64,000 nucleotides of DNA from Mesobacillus subterraneus (GTDB lineage: Bacteria > Bacillota > Bacilli > Bacillales > Cytobacillaceae). This document shows, in pieces, positions 47,286 through 55,567 of this stretch. The position numbers and the translations under genes are program-made. The stretch spans positions 4,722,508-4,786,507 of the forward strand of contig NZ_CP129019.1 in the NCBI RefSeq assembly GCF_020524355.2, in the 5' to 3' direction. Below the pieces are notes generated by a model, which saw only the letters and a list, made by a program, of their open reading frames with translations, was not told the DNA's origin and searched no databases. Every line of letters begins with the position of its first letter. Within the stretch, counting starts at the first letter, position 1.

Positions 47286-49223
47286 TTAACGCTTATAAAT
47301 AATATCCCTCCAACTATATGCTCTTTTGGCAATACCAATTCTCTGTGCAGGGGTCAGCTCATCTCCGTAGGTTTTAAAAGGCTGACAAAAGTTGTAGTAG
47401 GTTCGTAAAATTGTGATTGCCATTTGTGCATATTTTGGATTGAAATTGCTGTAAATATATGATTTTCCGTCACCCCTTGATGTCACTAACGGTCTCTCCA
47501 AAATAGATAAGCTACGTCTAATTTCCTGTAAAAAGGCATTTACCGCATTATCATTAGCCCTTGTAATTAGCCTTGCTAGGTGTTCATCTGATACCTTTGA
47601 GGTATCTGAAATCACATCAATATAACGGCTTCCTCGGTCAGCCATCGCAATGGGATGTTCAATCTTATTAGATTTATGGACATTATAAGGTGTACCGTCC
47701 GGAGCTACTTTTGTTTCGTAAAATTTGTGTACAGCTAACCTTCTTCTCAAATATTCAATCGCTACCTCATAATCAGATTGTTCCTTTAAACCATTGGACT
47801 CCGCCCAATTTTTCAGGTGTTTATTTGCATCGATATATTCTTGAAAAGCAGCTTCCCTTGATAGTGTCTTATCGAAGGTGTTAACAAAATAATGCAATCT
47901 ACCCTTACTGATTTCTTCTGCGAATACCTTTTTTATGGCAGATTTCAACACCATATCATCATCGCTAACCACACGCCATTTGTCCGTTTTCACCATTTGT
48001 TTTATTAAAAACATCTGAGCCATCGCCGTATATGTATGATTGATGTGCAATCCATCGACATATTTTCCTCTTAACATATAATCTTGTATTTCACGGTAAT
48101 AGTCTGCTGAACTCTGCGTATCATTCACAATCGGCTCCATAGGATAATACGAGTAATTTGTATACTTTGCATTTTTCCGCAGTTCTACTGGTAAATGGTC
48201 ATCTTTGTAGGCTAGAGTGTCCATTTCAATTTTTTTAAAATCAATGTCCCAATCATACGCTATATCTGCCCTGAAGACATAACGAGAAGTTAAATCGGTT
48301 GTAACAACCGTCTGTGTTTGTAACTGCTTCTCCGATACCGTTCCTTTTGTTCGTGGCTGTCCCTTTTTTCGAACATTGTTTAGGTAATACATCATCATAT
48401 CGGTATTCAACCAAATCCGAGGAAATATTTGTTTAGCAAATTGCTTCGCCTCTCTAATTTCCAAAAATTCCAAACAACAGCGATAAAGCCATTCTAGTTT
48501 ACTGTAATAAGTGCTTCGCCCTATCCCTAATATTTTACACGTACTTGAAACGGGAACTCGGTTAATTAAATGTTCTGCAAAGGTAAGCAAAATGTCATTC
48601 CGTTTTTGTGTGTACGATGTGGTCTGCGACTTATTAGGCAATATATTTGTATATTTTTTACAGGATTTACATTGAACAATTTGAGCTTTAGATGTTGCTT
48701 TTCCTCGTTTATAGAAGGATTTTGGGTTTTCAAAATAAGTCTGATTTTCTGAACAATCATCTTTATGGAATTCGTAGTCGGGCTCCAAAGGAACAGTGGA
48801 ATTAATGCGAACCAATCTTTCTATTTCAGTTGCTAAGGACCAATTGGAAAAAGTCTTCGTATAGCACCCTAAAGTCGGTACACCCATTTGATTAGTCGGG
48901 TCTGGCACACAATTGATTGTTCTTGAACCATCCTTGCCTGTAAATTTATATCTTTTACTTTTGCCAATCTTATAATCTTCTTGAGGCTGCCTATGGTTTT
49001 TACAAAAGGGGTCAGAACAGTAATTTACTTGAATTTCATATTCTTTCTCGCCCCAATGCAAATGCACTTCTCGAAAGGCAGAATGAATATATAGAGTTTT
49101 CATTTTTTTATCTGACAATACATTGTAATCATTTATACGTTTCACAAGTTCTTCTGAAGAGATGTTTGGTTCAATGCGACAAATAGGGTCAGCCAAATTA
49201 GCCAAACGTTTAATTTTGTACAT
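47286..49223 (-). CDS. Large transposase-like protein (zinc ribbons, HTH, probable DDE domain)
   Basis: The 645-residue protein has a cysteine cluster YCSDPFCKNH near residue 70, a second CKSCKKY near 190 as in IS1/IS1595-type zinc ribbons, then a helix-turn-helix VSSTCKILGIGRSTYYSKLEW. A domain follows with TVVTTDLTSRYVF and WRVVSDDDMVLKSA, which may give the two Asp residues of a DDE triad; the Glu is not certain. The ATG lies within the end of the upstream small gene (14-bp overlap). It is flanked by matched inverted repeats and a 9-bp target duplication, so it is most likely the transposase. The family is not assigned. Confidence 0.7.
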   Translation of the reverse strand: MYKIKRLANLADPICRIEPNISSEELVKRINDYNVLSDKKMKTLYIHSAFREVHLHWGEKEYEIQVNYCSDPFCKNHRQPQEDYKIGKSKRYKFTGKDGSRTINCVPDPTNQMGVPTLGCYTKTFSNWSLATEIERLVRINSTVPLEPDYEFHKDDCSENQTYFENPKSFYKRGKATSKAQIVQCKSCKKYTNILPNKSQTTSYTQKRNDILLTFAEHLINRVPVSSTCKILGIGRSTYYSKLEWLYRCCLEFLEIREAKQFAKQIFPRIWLNTDMMMYYLNNVRKKGQPRTKGTVSEKQLQTQTVVTTDLTSRYVFRADIAYDWDIDFKKIEMDTLAYKDDHLPVELRKNAKYTNYSYYPMEPIVNDTQSSADYYREIQDYMLRGKYVDGLHINHTYTAMAQMFLIKQMVKTDKWRVVSDDDMVLKSAIKKVFAEEISKGRLHYFVNTFDKTLSREAAFQEYIDANKHLKNWAESNGLKEQSDYEVAIEYLRRRLAVHKFYETKVAPDGTPYNVHKSNKIEHPIAMADRGSRYIDVISDTSKVSDEHLARLITRANDNAVNAFLQEIRRSLSILERPLVTSRGDGKSYIYSNFNPKYAQMAITILRTYYNFCQPFKTYGDELTPAQRIGIAKRAYSWRDIIYKR

Positions 49224-49443
49224 CGCTTATACCCAATTCAAGCTTCATACGCTTATTACTACGTTTGGTTTCTACATACTTGATGAAATCATCATCCTTT
49301 AGCAAGTGCGGCAATACCTCCTCTAATACCTGTGAAGGTGTTAGACCCGTATAATCGGAATAATGCTCTAAAATTTTTCGAGATTGGAAGGACAGCTTAA
49401 ATTTAACGTCCTCTGTATTCGGGTACTTAGGCTTGATTTTCAA
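49210..49443 (-). CDS. Small ribbon-helix-helix-like protein of the insertion element
   Basis: The 77-residue protein (YPNTEDVKFKLSFQSRKILE, then SDYTGLTPSQVLEEVLPHLL) has the strand-helix-helix pattern of RHH regulators. It overlaps the transposase start, so translation of the two is coupled. A long palindrome lies upstream and could be its own operator. Role as transposition repressor or accessory end-binding protein is inference. Confidence 0.6.
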   Translation of the reverse strand: MKIKPKYPNTEDVKFKLSFQSRKILEHYSDYTGLTPSQVLEEVLPHLLKDDDFIKYVETKRSNKRMKLELGISDVQN

Positions 49444-49509
49444 ATATACCGACTCCTATTTATTGGTAAAAATATGCTAGCTAATTTGTATAGTAATTTA
49501 TAGGTCGAA

Positions 49510-49543
49510 TTGCTTATATATACTGGCTAGTATATATTAGCAA
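49510..49543 (-). promoter_or_regulatory. Long palindrome upstream of the RHH-like gene
   Basis: TATATACT-GGCT-AGTATATA (49517-49536) is a perfect 8-bp inverted repeat, extended outward by TTGCT/AGCAA. It lies about 70 bp before the gene start. Probable operator or transposase-binding site. Confidence 0.5.
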
Positions 49544-49609
49544 TATTATAGGCATTTTGCTATACAAATAAACATCAAAATGGGCAATAAATCCCTTTTT
49601 ACCAAGAAA

Positions 49610-49648
49610 AAACACCTATCAAATTGGTATACAATTCGATAGGTGTTT
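49610..49648. terminator. Hairpin near the right end of the element
   Basis: AAACACCTATC (49610-49620) and GATAGGTGTTT (49638-49648) form an 11-bp stem with a further inner pairing. It may block read-through into the element. Confidence 0.6.
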
Positions 49649-49720
49649 AATATTACATTTTCTTCGTTTGCGATAGGGAACGGAACCCGTTACATGTTGC
49701 CGGCTCTCCTTTTCACTTTG

Positions 49721-50840
49721 CTAATTCTTGGCCAACTTGGCTACATGTACTATCTTACCCCTTGTTTTTAGCTGTTTATCGCTGCCAGAGTCTTTTATTT
49801 TAGGTACAGTCAAAATATAATTGCTGAACGGAAGCAACTGTATAAGTTTAGTAAGGAATATTGTCCCTAATAGGATGATTCCAAAAGTAATAGGGAATAA
49901 AGATGTCTTCCAAAGGATTGAGGGCGCAACTCTTTCAAATATGTTAATCACAAATGGATGAATTAGATAAATTGCCATTGATAAAGTCCCTATTTCTTTT
50001 AGGAATTTATCAAGAATCCTAACCTTCCTTATATCGTCCATGATTCCAGCCATAAATAAAGTCAAGATAGGAATATTAATAAAGTTTGCTGTTCTATTTG
50101 AAGCAATAGAGCCAGCACTTCGATATTCGAGGACCGATAAAGCAATCACTATCACTGAGGCGAAACTTAGCGCTATTTTATATCTCTTTGAAAATGCGAG
50201 AAGAGTCTCCCAGTAATAAGCTAAAAATCCCCCCGAAAATAAAGAAGAAGATCCATTCCGGCAGAAAAGCGCGCTGGCTTAATATCAACCCTGCAACCCC
50301 TTCAAATTGGGCGGAAACATCAACCTTCACAAAGTACCAATTAATCAACCCTGCAAGCACCAATAAGAAAGGCCACATTATTTTTGAACGAAATAACTGC
50401 AGAATCGGGAAGATTAGATAAAATTGAAAAACAATGGATATAAAATATAAATGATAAAAAGCATTTCCAGATAGAAAATTGATTAAAAAGCTCTCCATGC
50501 CATCTCGCATGGGATTGATTTTCAAGATGAAGTACGTAAATAGAAGATAGAAAACACTCCATACAAGAAAGGGAATGCCTATCTTCGTAAAGCGGCTCGA
50601 AAGAAACCTTTTTAATTGGAAGCCTCTTGTCCTAGTCTGATAGAATAGCAAAAACCCACTCATCATCGCAAACATTGGAGTTCCAAAGCGACTGATTTGG
50701 TTAATAAAAAAGGTATAATCATTATATTGTTTGTCATGCTGATAGAAGTAAGCTGCTGACACATGGACAAGAAGGACCATTAAGCTAGCGATCGCACGGA
50801 TATAATGAATTTCATAAATGTGTTCACGTTTATTCCTCAT
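49721..50840 (-). pseudogene. Acyltransferase family 3 membrane protein, frameshift in a C6 tract
   Basis: The first part (YEIHYIRAIASLMVLLVHVSAA) is the diagnostic start of acyltransferase_3 proteins such as OafA or WecH, with many membrane helices. The frame breaks in six C residues (plus coordinates 50229-50234). With five, the protein reads FFFIFGGFLAYYWETLLAFS and continues to GTLSMAIYLIHPFVINIF and the end at 49721. Such proteins O-acylate cell-envelope sugars. ATG 50840 gives the usual N-terminus; ATG 50915 would add 25 residues. The C-terminal stop is just inside the right flank of the insertion element. Confidence 0.8.
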
Positions 50841-51013
50841 CCATCTCACAACCTTCTTATAAAAGTAGAAAAAGCCTTCTACATAATACAAGAAAAAAGC
50901 TGTATGTCTCTTCATTTAACCTATTTTTAATGGTTATGTATTATTATCTTAATATAATTACTGTATTTTAGGTGAATTATATATTTATTGTCAGACATGT
51001 AAAAGATACAAAA

Positions 51014-51044
51014 AACCTGAGCGAAGATTAGCTTTCGCTCAGGT
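51014..51044 (-). terminator. Terminator of the sortase operon
   Basis: AACCTGAGCGAA (51014-51025) pairs with TTCGCTCAGGTT (51033-51044), with TTTTTGTA following on the minus strand. Confidence 0.85.
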
Positions 51045-51701
51045 TTATTCTTTCCTGGAAACAGAGTCTTCAATTAAGTCAGCTACCAGGATATATCGTT
51101 CAGGTGCATCTCCAATGAAATCAAAAGGATAGCATGTGGTCACAGTCAGCGTTGCTCTTGGTTTTGGAACAATTACTGTCCTGTCATCTGCATCAACAAT
51201 GCGGACTTTTCTGACCTTGTACGTGAATTCGCCTGCTTCTGTTGAGACTATCAGCAAATCACCTTTGCCTACATCGCCAAGCTTGCGAAAAACAGTATCT
51301 CTGTGGCCAGAGAGGACAGAATTATCCTTCTCACCTGGAAGCACGCTGCCGGCAAAATGCCCTACACCTTTTTCAAGCTCGTCCTCATCAGTACCATGAT
51401 AGATTGGCAAGTTGGCGTCAAGTTTAGGAATGAAGAGATTGCCGAACATTTCTCCTTCTTCAGGTCTTTCCGAATAGAGATTCTTTTTAGGACTTTCTTG
51501 CGGTTTTCTATCTGCTGTCGGATCAGGCTTATTGGCAAGGACGACCTCTGTTTTTGGTTCTCCAGTTTTAAATAACCAATAGCCCTTCATGAATTTATAA
51601 ACGTTTGTTCCGCTGAACCAGAAACCGAATACGATTATGACAACGGATAAGGAAAGAAGAACCAGTTTTCCGGTTCTTCTTCCTTTCATATATTTATGCA
51701 C
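51045..51701 (-). CDS. srtD: Class D sortase
   Basis: The 218-residue protein has an N-terminal membrane helix and a sortase domain with catalytic His133 (LSGHRDTVF), Cys190 (TLTVTTCYPF) and Arg202 (APERYIL). This is the TLxTC pattern of class D enzymes, which recognise LPxTA-type signals and join proteins to peptidoglycan. Its start overlaps the gene of an LPNTA substrate, and two other LPxTA proteins are encoded at 22-33 kb. GTG 51701 is given; ATG 51689 is an alternative. Confidence 0.9.
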   Translation of the reverse strand: MHKYMKGRRTGKLVLLSLSVVIIVFGFWFSGTNVYKFMKGYWLFKTGEPKTEVVLANKPDPTADRKPQESPKKNLYSERPEEGEMFGNLFIPKLDANLPIYHGTDEDELEKGVGHFAGSVLPGEKDNSVLSGHRDTVFRKLGDVGKGDLLIVSTEAGEFTYKVRKVRIVDADDRTVIVPKPRATLTVTTCYPFDFIGDAPERYILVADLIEDSVSRKE

Positions 51702-52929
51702 GTGTAGCTTTCACTTTCCTGAATACAATAGCCCCAAGAAGGATCATCGCTAATCCTGCCATTGTATTTTGCAGGTAATCAGAAGCAGTGTTCGGCAGCT
51801 TGCCGCCTTTGACCGTTTTTGCAGGTGCTTTGGCTGCAGGAGCTTTCTTCTCAGCTTTTGCCACTTCATCGGCAGCTTTTTTAACTTCTTCAGCTGCATC
51901 TGTTGTATCTTCAATGTTTTCTCCAGTTTCTTCAATGAATTCGGAGTCGAACATTTCTTTTGTGATGACCATGTCAGCTAAAAGATCACCATTGGTAGAA
52001 TAGATTTTTATCATTAGGTCGGCTCCATTAGTAGAATTCATTTGCATAAGGGATGCAAATGAAACAGGAGTAGTTACTCCATCCTTTACCAGATAGTATT
52101 CTACTTTTAGGTCCAACAAAGTAAGCATGCCATCCCAAATGTCAATGAACTCGGCAATGTCTTCAGCAGAAAGTTCAGATGCGCTGTCAAACTCAGGGAA
52201 ATCCATTAATCTAGCACCGTATCCCTCAAGCGCTGTGAAAAATTGTTCAGGATCAAGGTCAGGATTTTCTAAGATAGAAACGACATGATTGGCAAGTTTA
52301 TTGGCTTCTGCAAGAGAAAGGCCAAAAGAATCCAAAGTGTTAATCAAGTCATCCTTGGCTTCCATGAAGTAGTGTTCCGCAATAGCGAATTCAAGTTCTT
52401 CGATATATTCATAGTTTTCGATTGAATCATCATAAGAATTCAGGAAAGCTTCCAATTCTTCAATTGATCCAAATTCATAGGTTTCAAGAAGCGTTTGCAG
52501 GTTTTCGTCAGTGATAGGAGTCATTTCTTCAGTATATAGCCATTCTGATACACTGAAATATAAATCCTCATAAAAAACGAATTCATCCAATGTGGTGTCG
52601 GTTTCTTCAAGGAACTGGTTGAATTCTTCTTCTGTCATTCCATATTCGGCAAGCAACTCTTGGAGGTTTTCCTCATCCAAGACAGGTCCCAGATATTCAA
52701 TTAAATCTTCTAAATCTTCAAATTCTTCTAAAGAATAATCATGCCAGTGTGTTAAATAGGCAACGAAATCCTCCTCAGACATACCAATTTCCTGCAGGTA
52801 ATTTTGGAACTCTTGATCCTTAGGATCGACCGCGGCAAGTGCAGCAAATGGAAGCAGTCCCAACGTCAATGTGAAAGCCAAGATAATAGATAAAACACGC
52901 TTCAAGTAACTCTTCCTCCTACAATTCAT
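51694..52929 (-). CDS. Processed acidic surface protein with LPNTA sorting signal
   Basis: The 411-residue protein has a signal peptide, several repeats of about 60-70 acidic residues built on GM(S/T)EEEF..FL, a basic Ala/Lys stretch (KKAADEVAKAEKKAPAAKAP) and GGKLPNTASD, a hydrophobic helix and RKVKATRA. It fits the family of processed acidic surface proteins that pair with a neighbouring sortase. Covalent wall attachment by the sortase encoded directly after it is expected. Function on the surface unknown. Confidence 0.85.
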   Translation of the reverse strand: MNCRRKSYLKRVLSIILAFTLTLGLLPFAALAAVDPKDQEFQNYLQEIGMSEEDFVAYLTHWHDYSLEEFEDLEDLIEYLGPVLDEENLQELLAEYGMTEEEFNQFLEETDTTLDEFVFYEDLYFSVSEWLYTEEMTPITDENLQTLLETYEFGSIEELEAFLNSYDDSIENYEYIEELEFAIAEHYFMEAKDDLINTLDSFGLSLAEANKLANHVVSILENPDLDPEQFFTALEGYGARLMDFPEFDSASELSAEDIAEFIDIWDGMLTLLDLKVEYYLVKDGVTTPVSFASLMQMNSTNGADLMIKIYSTNGDLLADMVITKEMFDSEFIEETGENIEDTTDAAEEVKKAADEVAKAEKKAPAAKAPAKTVKGGKLPNTASDYLQNTMAGLAMILLGAIVFRKVKATRA

Positions 52930-53320
52930 ATATACTACAAAAGTATTATATAACCTTTCAGAAAAAACAGATAGTGGATATTTTTGTAAAAATATTACTT
53001 TTTTTCAGGTGAATCTATTGACAAATTCATGTCTGTACTCCTCTTATTCATTTTGAGTGGATTACTATTAAACTCCGATAGCTCATCGCAAGAATATTGA
53101 GCAAGATTAATCGTTTGAATGACGACTTTTCCAACAAGAATGATTAGTAAGATACATCCAATAGTTGGTTCTTAATAGGGGTCATGTAAATACCTGTTCA
53201 ATAGCTTCTGTGTCTTTCATATAAGAAACTTAATGAAAAATCCCTTCAACAAGTTATTATCCTGAAAAATCGGGTAAATAGTATTTAACACTAAACCCCA
53301 AATAAAGGCAGGGATGGTTG
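52930..53320. other. Intergenic region with a possible small membrane ORF remnant
   Basis: On the minus strand 52995-53171 reads EPTIGCILLIILVGKVVIQT and ends IDSPEKK, which looks like a small membrane protein, but a stop lies directly upstream and no start fits; a short frame MKDTEAIEQVFT further upstream could be its broken beginning. Low confidence. Confidence 0.3.
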
Positions 53321-53587
53321 ATGAAAAACGACAAGAACTCTAATTATTATAAACAAGAAGCGAACTTGAATATGTACATGGATACCATTCATGATGCAGA
53401 CAATACGGAGATGATACTGATCCGTGAAAAAACAAGGTATACGGATGGGGCAAACAGAATCATTCAAAAGGTGCAGAATGAATTTCTAGAGAAAAGAAGA
53501 GAAGAAGAAATTGACTTGGCGCTCAAAAACAAGAATAAGGAAAGATTCATGGAATTGACTTCTGATAATTGGAAGGATGCTTTGTAA
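53321..53587 (+). CDS. IDEAL-domain protein
   Basis: The 88-residue protein ends in an IDEAL domain (EEEIDLALKNKNKERFMELT), a short helical motif found in small Bacillaceae proteins and at the end of ComK-related or adaptor proteins. The N-terminal half is charged and has no family. ATG 53321 is preceded by GCAGGGA. Role unknown, probably a protein-interaction adaptor. Confidence 0.75.
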   Translation: MKNDKNSNYYKQEANLNMYMDTIHDADNTEMILIREKTRYTDGANRIIQKVQNEFLEKRREEEIDLALKNKNKERFMELTSDNWKDAL

Positions 53588-53616
53588 GGTGAAACGGAAT
53601 AAAATTTGGATTATAT

Positions 53617-53658
53617 AAAAAGCCTGAGACCAAAGAATATCAATGGTTTCAGGCTTTT
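53617..53658 (+). terminator. Terminator after the IDEAL gene
   Basis: AAAAGCCTGAGACCA pairs with TGGTTTCAGGCTTTT, with one wobble pair. Confidence 0.8.
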
Positions 53659-53764
53659 ATTGTAAAAGAAAGTACTGGTCCAACTCCACAACTTAGTGTG
53701 AGGAATTAGAAGCTTCGGCTTTGATTAATTGATTTAACTGGAAAAAACCGACTGGAATTTCCAG

Positions 53765-53825
53765 TTCGCCAATAAAATCTGAAAATCGCTAATAAAGTTG
53801 TGAACTTCGCCAATAAAATGAAAAC
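53765..53825. repeat. Short interspersed motif CGC(C/T)AATAAA, three copies
   Basis: Copies near 53767, 53787 and 53809 in the gap after the IDEAL gene. An adjacent ACTGGAATTTCCAGT palindrome lies at about 53751-53765. Function unknown. Confidence 0.45.
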
Positions 53826-53897
53826 GGCCTTAATCTTTTTGCAGGATAATAGCTTACTAATGTTCCAATTTGAGTTTCCTGCCCTTCACAAGCTAGA

Positions 53898-54389
53898 TTA
53901 ATCAACAATCTCTAACAATTGCTCCTTTAACTTTCTTTTAGCGCCACTTCGCCACTGTTTCACAGCTGAAAAGGAGACTTGTTCTCTTTCAGCAATTTCT
54001 TTTATAGACAAAAAATCAACACACGTATAGATAACCCATTTAGTTTCCTTCTCAGTCAGCGTTCCGCAATAACTAAGAAGAAATTCTACCTCAAACGGAC
54101 TGCCTGAGTTTTGGTCCACGATTGTTTCCCAATATTCTTCCTTCGGAAAGACACTTCTTTCTTCATATTTATTGCTCCGGTTCATTTCATTAAGGATCTG
54201 TCCCTTAATAAAGCTATATGCGTAATTTGAGAACGCGCCTTTAACCGGATCAAAAGCTTCAGCTGCTTCCCAGAGTGCTACCAATCCTATATGGAAATAC
54301 TCTTTTTGGTTTTTATAGATGTGCAAGGTACGAATGATTTTATGAATCATTGGTTCATACTGTTTAGCTAATTGGTCAAAATTATCCAT
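53898..54389 (-). CDS. Sigma-70 family RNA polymerase sigma factor
   Basis: The 163-residue protein has sigma region 2 (KEYFHIGLVALWEAAEAFDP, FSNYAYSFIKGQILNEMNR) and region 4 (LTEKETKWVIYTCVDFLSIKEIAEREQVSFSAVKQWRSGAKRKL). It lacks regions 1 and 3, so it is an alternative factor of small size. No anti-sigma gene is adjacent. ATG 54389 has AAGGA six bases upstream. It lies near comK homologue, but a link is not shown. Confidence 0.85.
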   Translation of the reverse strand: MDNFDQLAKQYEPMIHKIIRTLHIYKNQKEYFHIGLVALWEAAEAFDPVKGAFSNYAYSFIKGQILNEMNRSNKYEERSVFPKEEYWETIVDQNSGSPFEVEFLLSYCGTLTEKETKWVIYTCVDFLSIKEIAEREQVSFSAVKQWRSGAKRKLKEQLLEIVD

Positions 54390-54757
54390 TTGCAATCCTT
54401 CCTGGATCGCGCGCGACTGACTTATATTCCCGGGTAGCTTTAAGATACTTTGGAAAGTGGGAGTTGAGCCAATCGCAAAAAATCAATTTTGGATACAAAA
54501 AAGCTCAATAAAGAGCCTATTTTGCATCCAAAAATCAATTTTTAAGAGTTATTAGACAACTTCATGAATAAAGAGTATAAAAATGAGTTTTCCATTAAAT
54601 TGTGAATATTGTTTGTCAACCTAAGAAAAATATTTTTTGGGGTTGGCAGGGAAGGTTAGCACTATTCATGTATATGAAAAGAACGGTTAATGGAGGTAAT
54701 CTAAAGGATAATTGCAAAATTCAAAGGGATTTATGAAAAATAGCATATATTATACAG
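54390..54757. other. Intergenic region, no gene seen
   Basis: AT-rich. A loose hairpin (GGATACAAAAAAGCTC...GAGCCTATTTTGCATCC) near 54493-54533 may be a divergent regulatory structure. No ORF is supported. Confidence 0.4.
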
Positions 54758-54800
54758 AAAAAACATTTTTTTGACAATATTCCATAAGATTCATTATTTT
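54758..54800 (+). promoter_or_regulatory. Promoter and possible K-box of the comK homologue
   Basis: TTGACA at 54771-54776 with TATTTT at 54795-54800 (18-bp spacing). AAAAAACATTTTTTT at 54758-54772 fits an AAAA-N5-TTTT ComK half-box and overlaps the -35, suggesting autoregulation as in B. subtilis. Inference. Confidence 0.5.
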
Positions 54801-54877
54801 AGAGGAACATTTAAAGCTGATTTACATATAAAAGGAAGAATTTATATAATAATACCAGTAGGGGTTAAAGGGGTGAG

Positions 54878-54967
54878 ATGAAGAAATCCAATAAAAATAA
54901 AGATGCCCTCGGGAAAAAGTCTTGGTGGACTCCCGAGGACAAGTGTTGGGTATACCAACTATGTTAG
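54878..54967 (+). CDS. Possible 29-residue leader peptide upstream of comK
   Basis: ATG 54878 with AGGGGTGAG four bases upstream encodes MKKSNKNKDALGKKSWW... to YQLC and a TAG. The frame contains the hairpin arms CCTCGGGA (54908-54915)/TCCCGAGG (54931-54938), and its stop lies in a second inverted repeat, GGTATAC/GTATACC, followed by TTTTC, which resembles a terminator. Such a layout fits attenuation of comK but is unproven. Too short for routine ORF calling. Confidence 0.4.
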   Translation: MKKSNKNKDALGKKSWWTPEDKCWVYQLC

Positions 54968-55017
54968 TATACCTTTTCTTATCAAATAATCAATAGATTT
55001 TAAAAGGAGAGGATACG

Positions 55018-55566
55018 ATGGACGTGTTATCGGAATACATACTCAATGAAGAATCAGTGCTATTGACTGGAGAATATCATGTGAATGGAAAGCTATATGC
55101 TAGGGTGATCCATGGGGAAGAAACATTCCTGGTTGATATGAGACCATTAAAAATTATCGATGAAACGATGATAGGTGTTGGTTCTAATTTTAAAACAGGC
55201 CGCAAAAGTGCGAGAAGACTGCTGGGCGATGTCAGTATGTGCCCAATTAAGGTTAACTGCAATCTGGGAATCTGGTTATTCCCGACCAAGTCATACAATG
55301 ATGATTTTTGCATATGGTTCTCTTTGATGCATGTAAAAGGGACAAAAGCTCTGGGAATACGCAGAACAGAAGTTGAATTGAGCTATGGTCATAAGGTCAT
55401 CATACAAATGAAAGAATCCGCCTTTAACCAAAGAAGGAAAAAGGCTGAAGAACTAAGAGAAAAGATGACAAAGAACTCAAAAGGTTCTCTAACGTTTTTT
55501 GTAGAATCAAAGAAAGGGATTGAGATGATAGAGGGAGAGGGGGTTAAGCGGTATACACTTAATTAG
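55018..55566 (+). CDS. comK: ComK-family competence transcription factor
   Basis: The 182-residue protein aligns by eye with B. subtilis ComK: FLVDMRPLKIIDETM (FYVNMKPLQIVDRS), GVGSNFKTGRKSA (GSSYAGRKAG), IWLFPTKSYNDDFCIW and SLMHVKG. ComK activates late competence genes by binding paired AT-boxes. The C-terminal end differs from B. subtilis, where MecA control acts. AAGGAGAGG precedes the ATG. The long leader with a K-box suggests self-activation. An AT-rich, autoregulated competence switch is expected, but whether the strain is transformable is unknown. Confidence 0.85.
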   Translation: MDVLSEYILNEESVLLTGEYHVNGKLYARVIHGEETFLVDMRPLKIIDETMIGVGSNFKTGRKSARRLLGDVSMCPIKVNCNLGIWLFPTKSYNDDFCIWFSLMHVKGTKALGIRRTEVELSYGHKVIIQMKESAFNQRRKKAEELREKMTKNSKGSLTFFVESKKGIEMIEGEGVKRYTLN

Positions 55567-55567
55567 G

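Larger units (their letters stand above)
46715..49692. mobile_element. Complete 2,978-bp insertion element with 26-bp inverted repeats and 9-bp target duplication
   Basis: Both ends begin TAACGGGTTCCGTT reading inward (46715-46740 and 49667-49692), match over 26 bp with one mismatch, and are flanked by the direct repeat CATGTTGCC (46706-46714 and 49693-49701). The element carries three minus-strand genes: a ribbon-helix-helix-like small protein, a 645-residue transposase-like protein overlapping it, and a 123-residue membrane-anchored protein. Internal hairpins near both ends would insulate it from outside transcription. No relation to a named IS family could be fixed from sequence alone. Confidence 0.9.

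Noticed and set aside
46715..49692. Tn7-like or phage-derived element
   Set aside because: No TnsA, TnsC, TniQ, integrase or phage genes; 9-bp duplication with short inverted repeats and one large transposase fits a simple insertion element.
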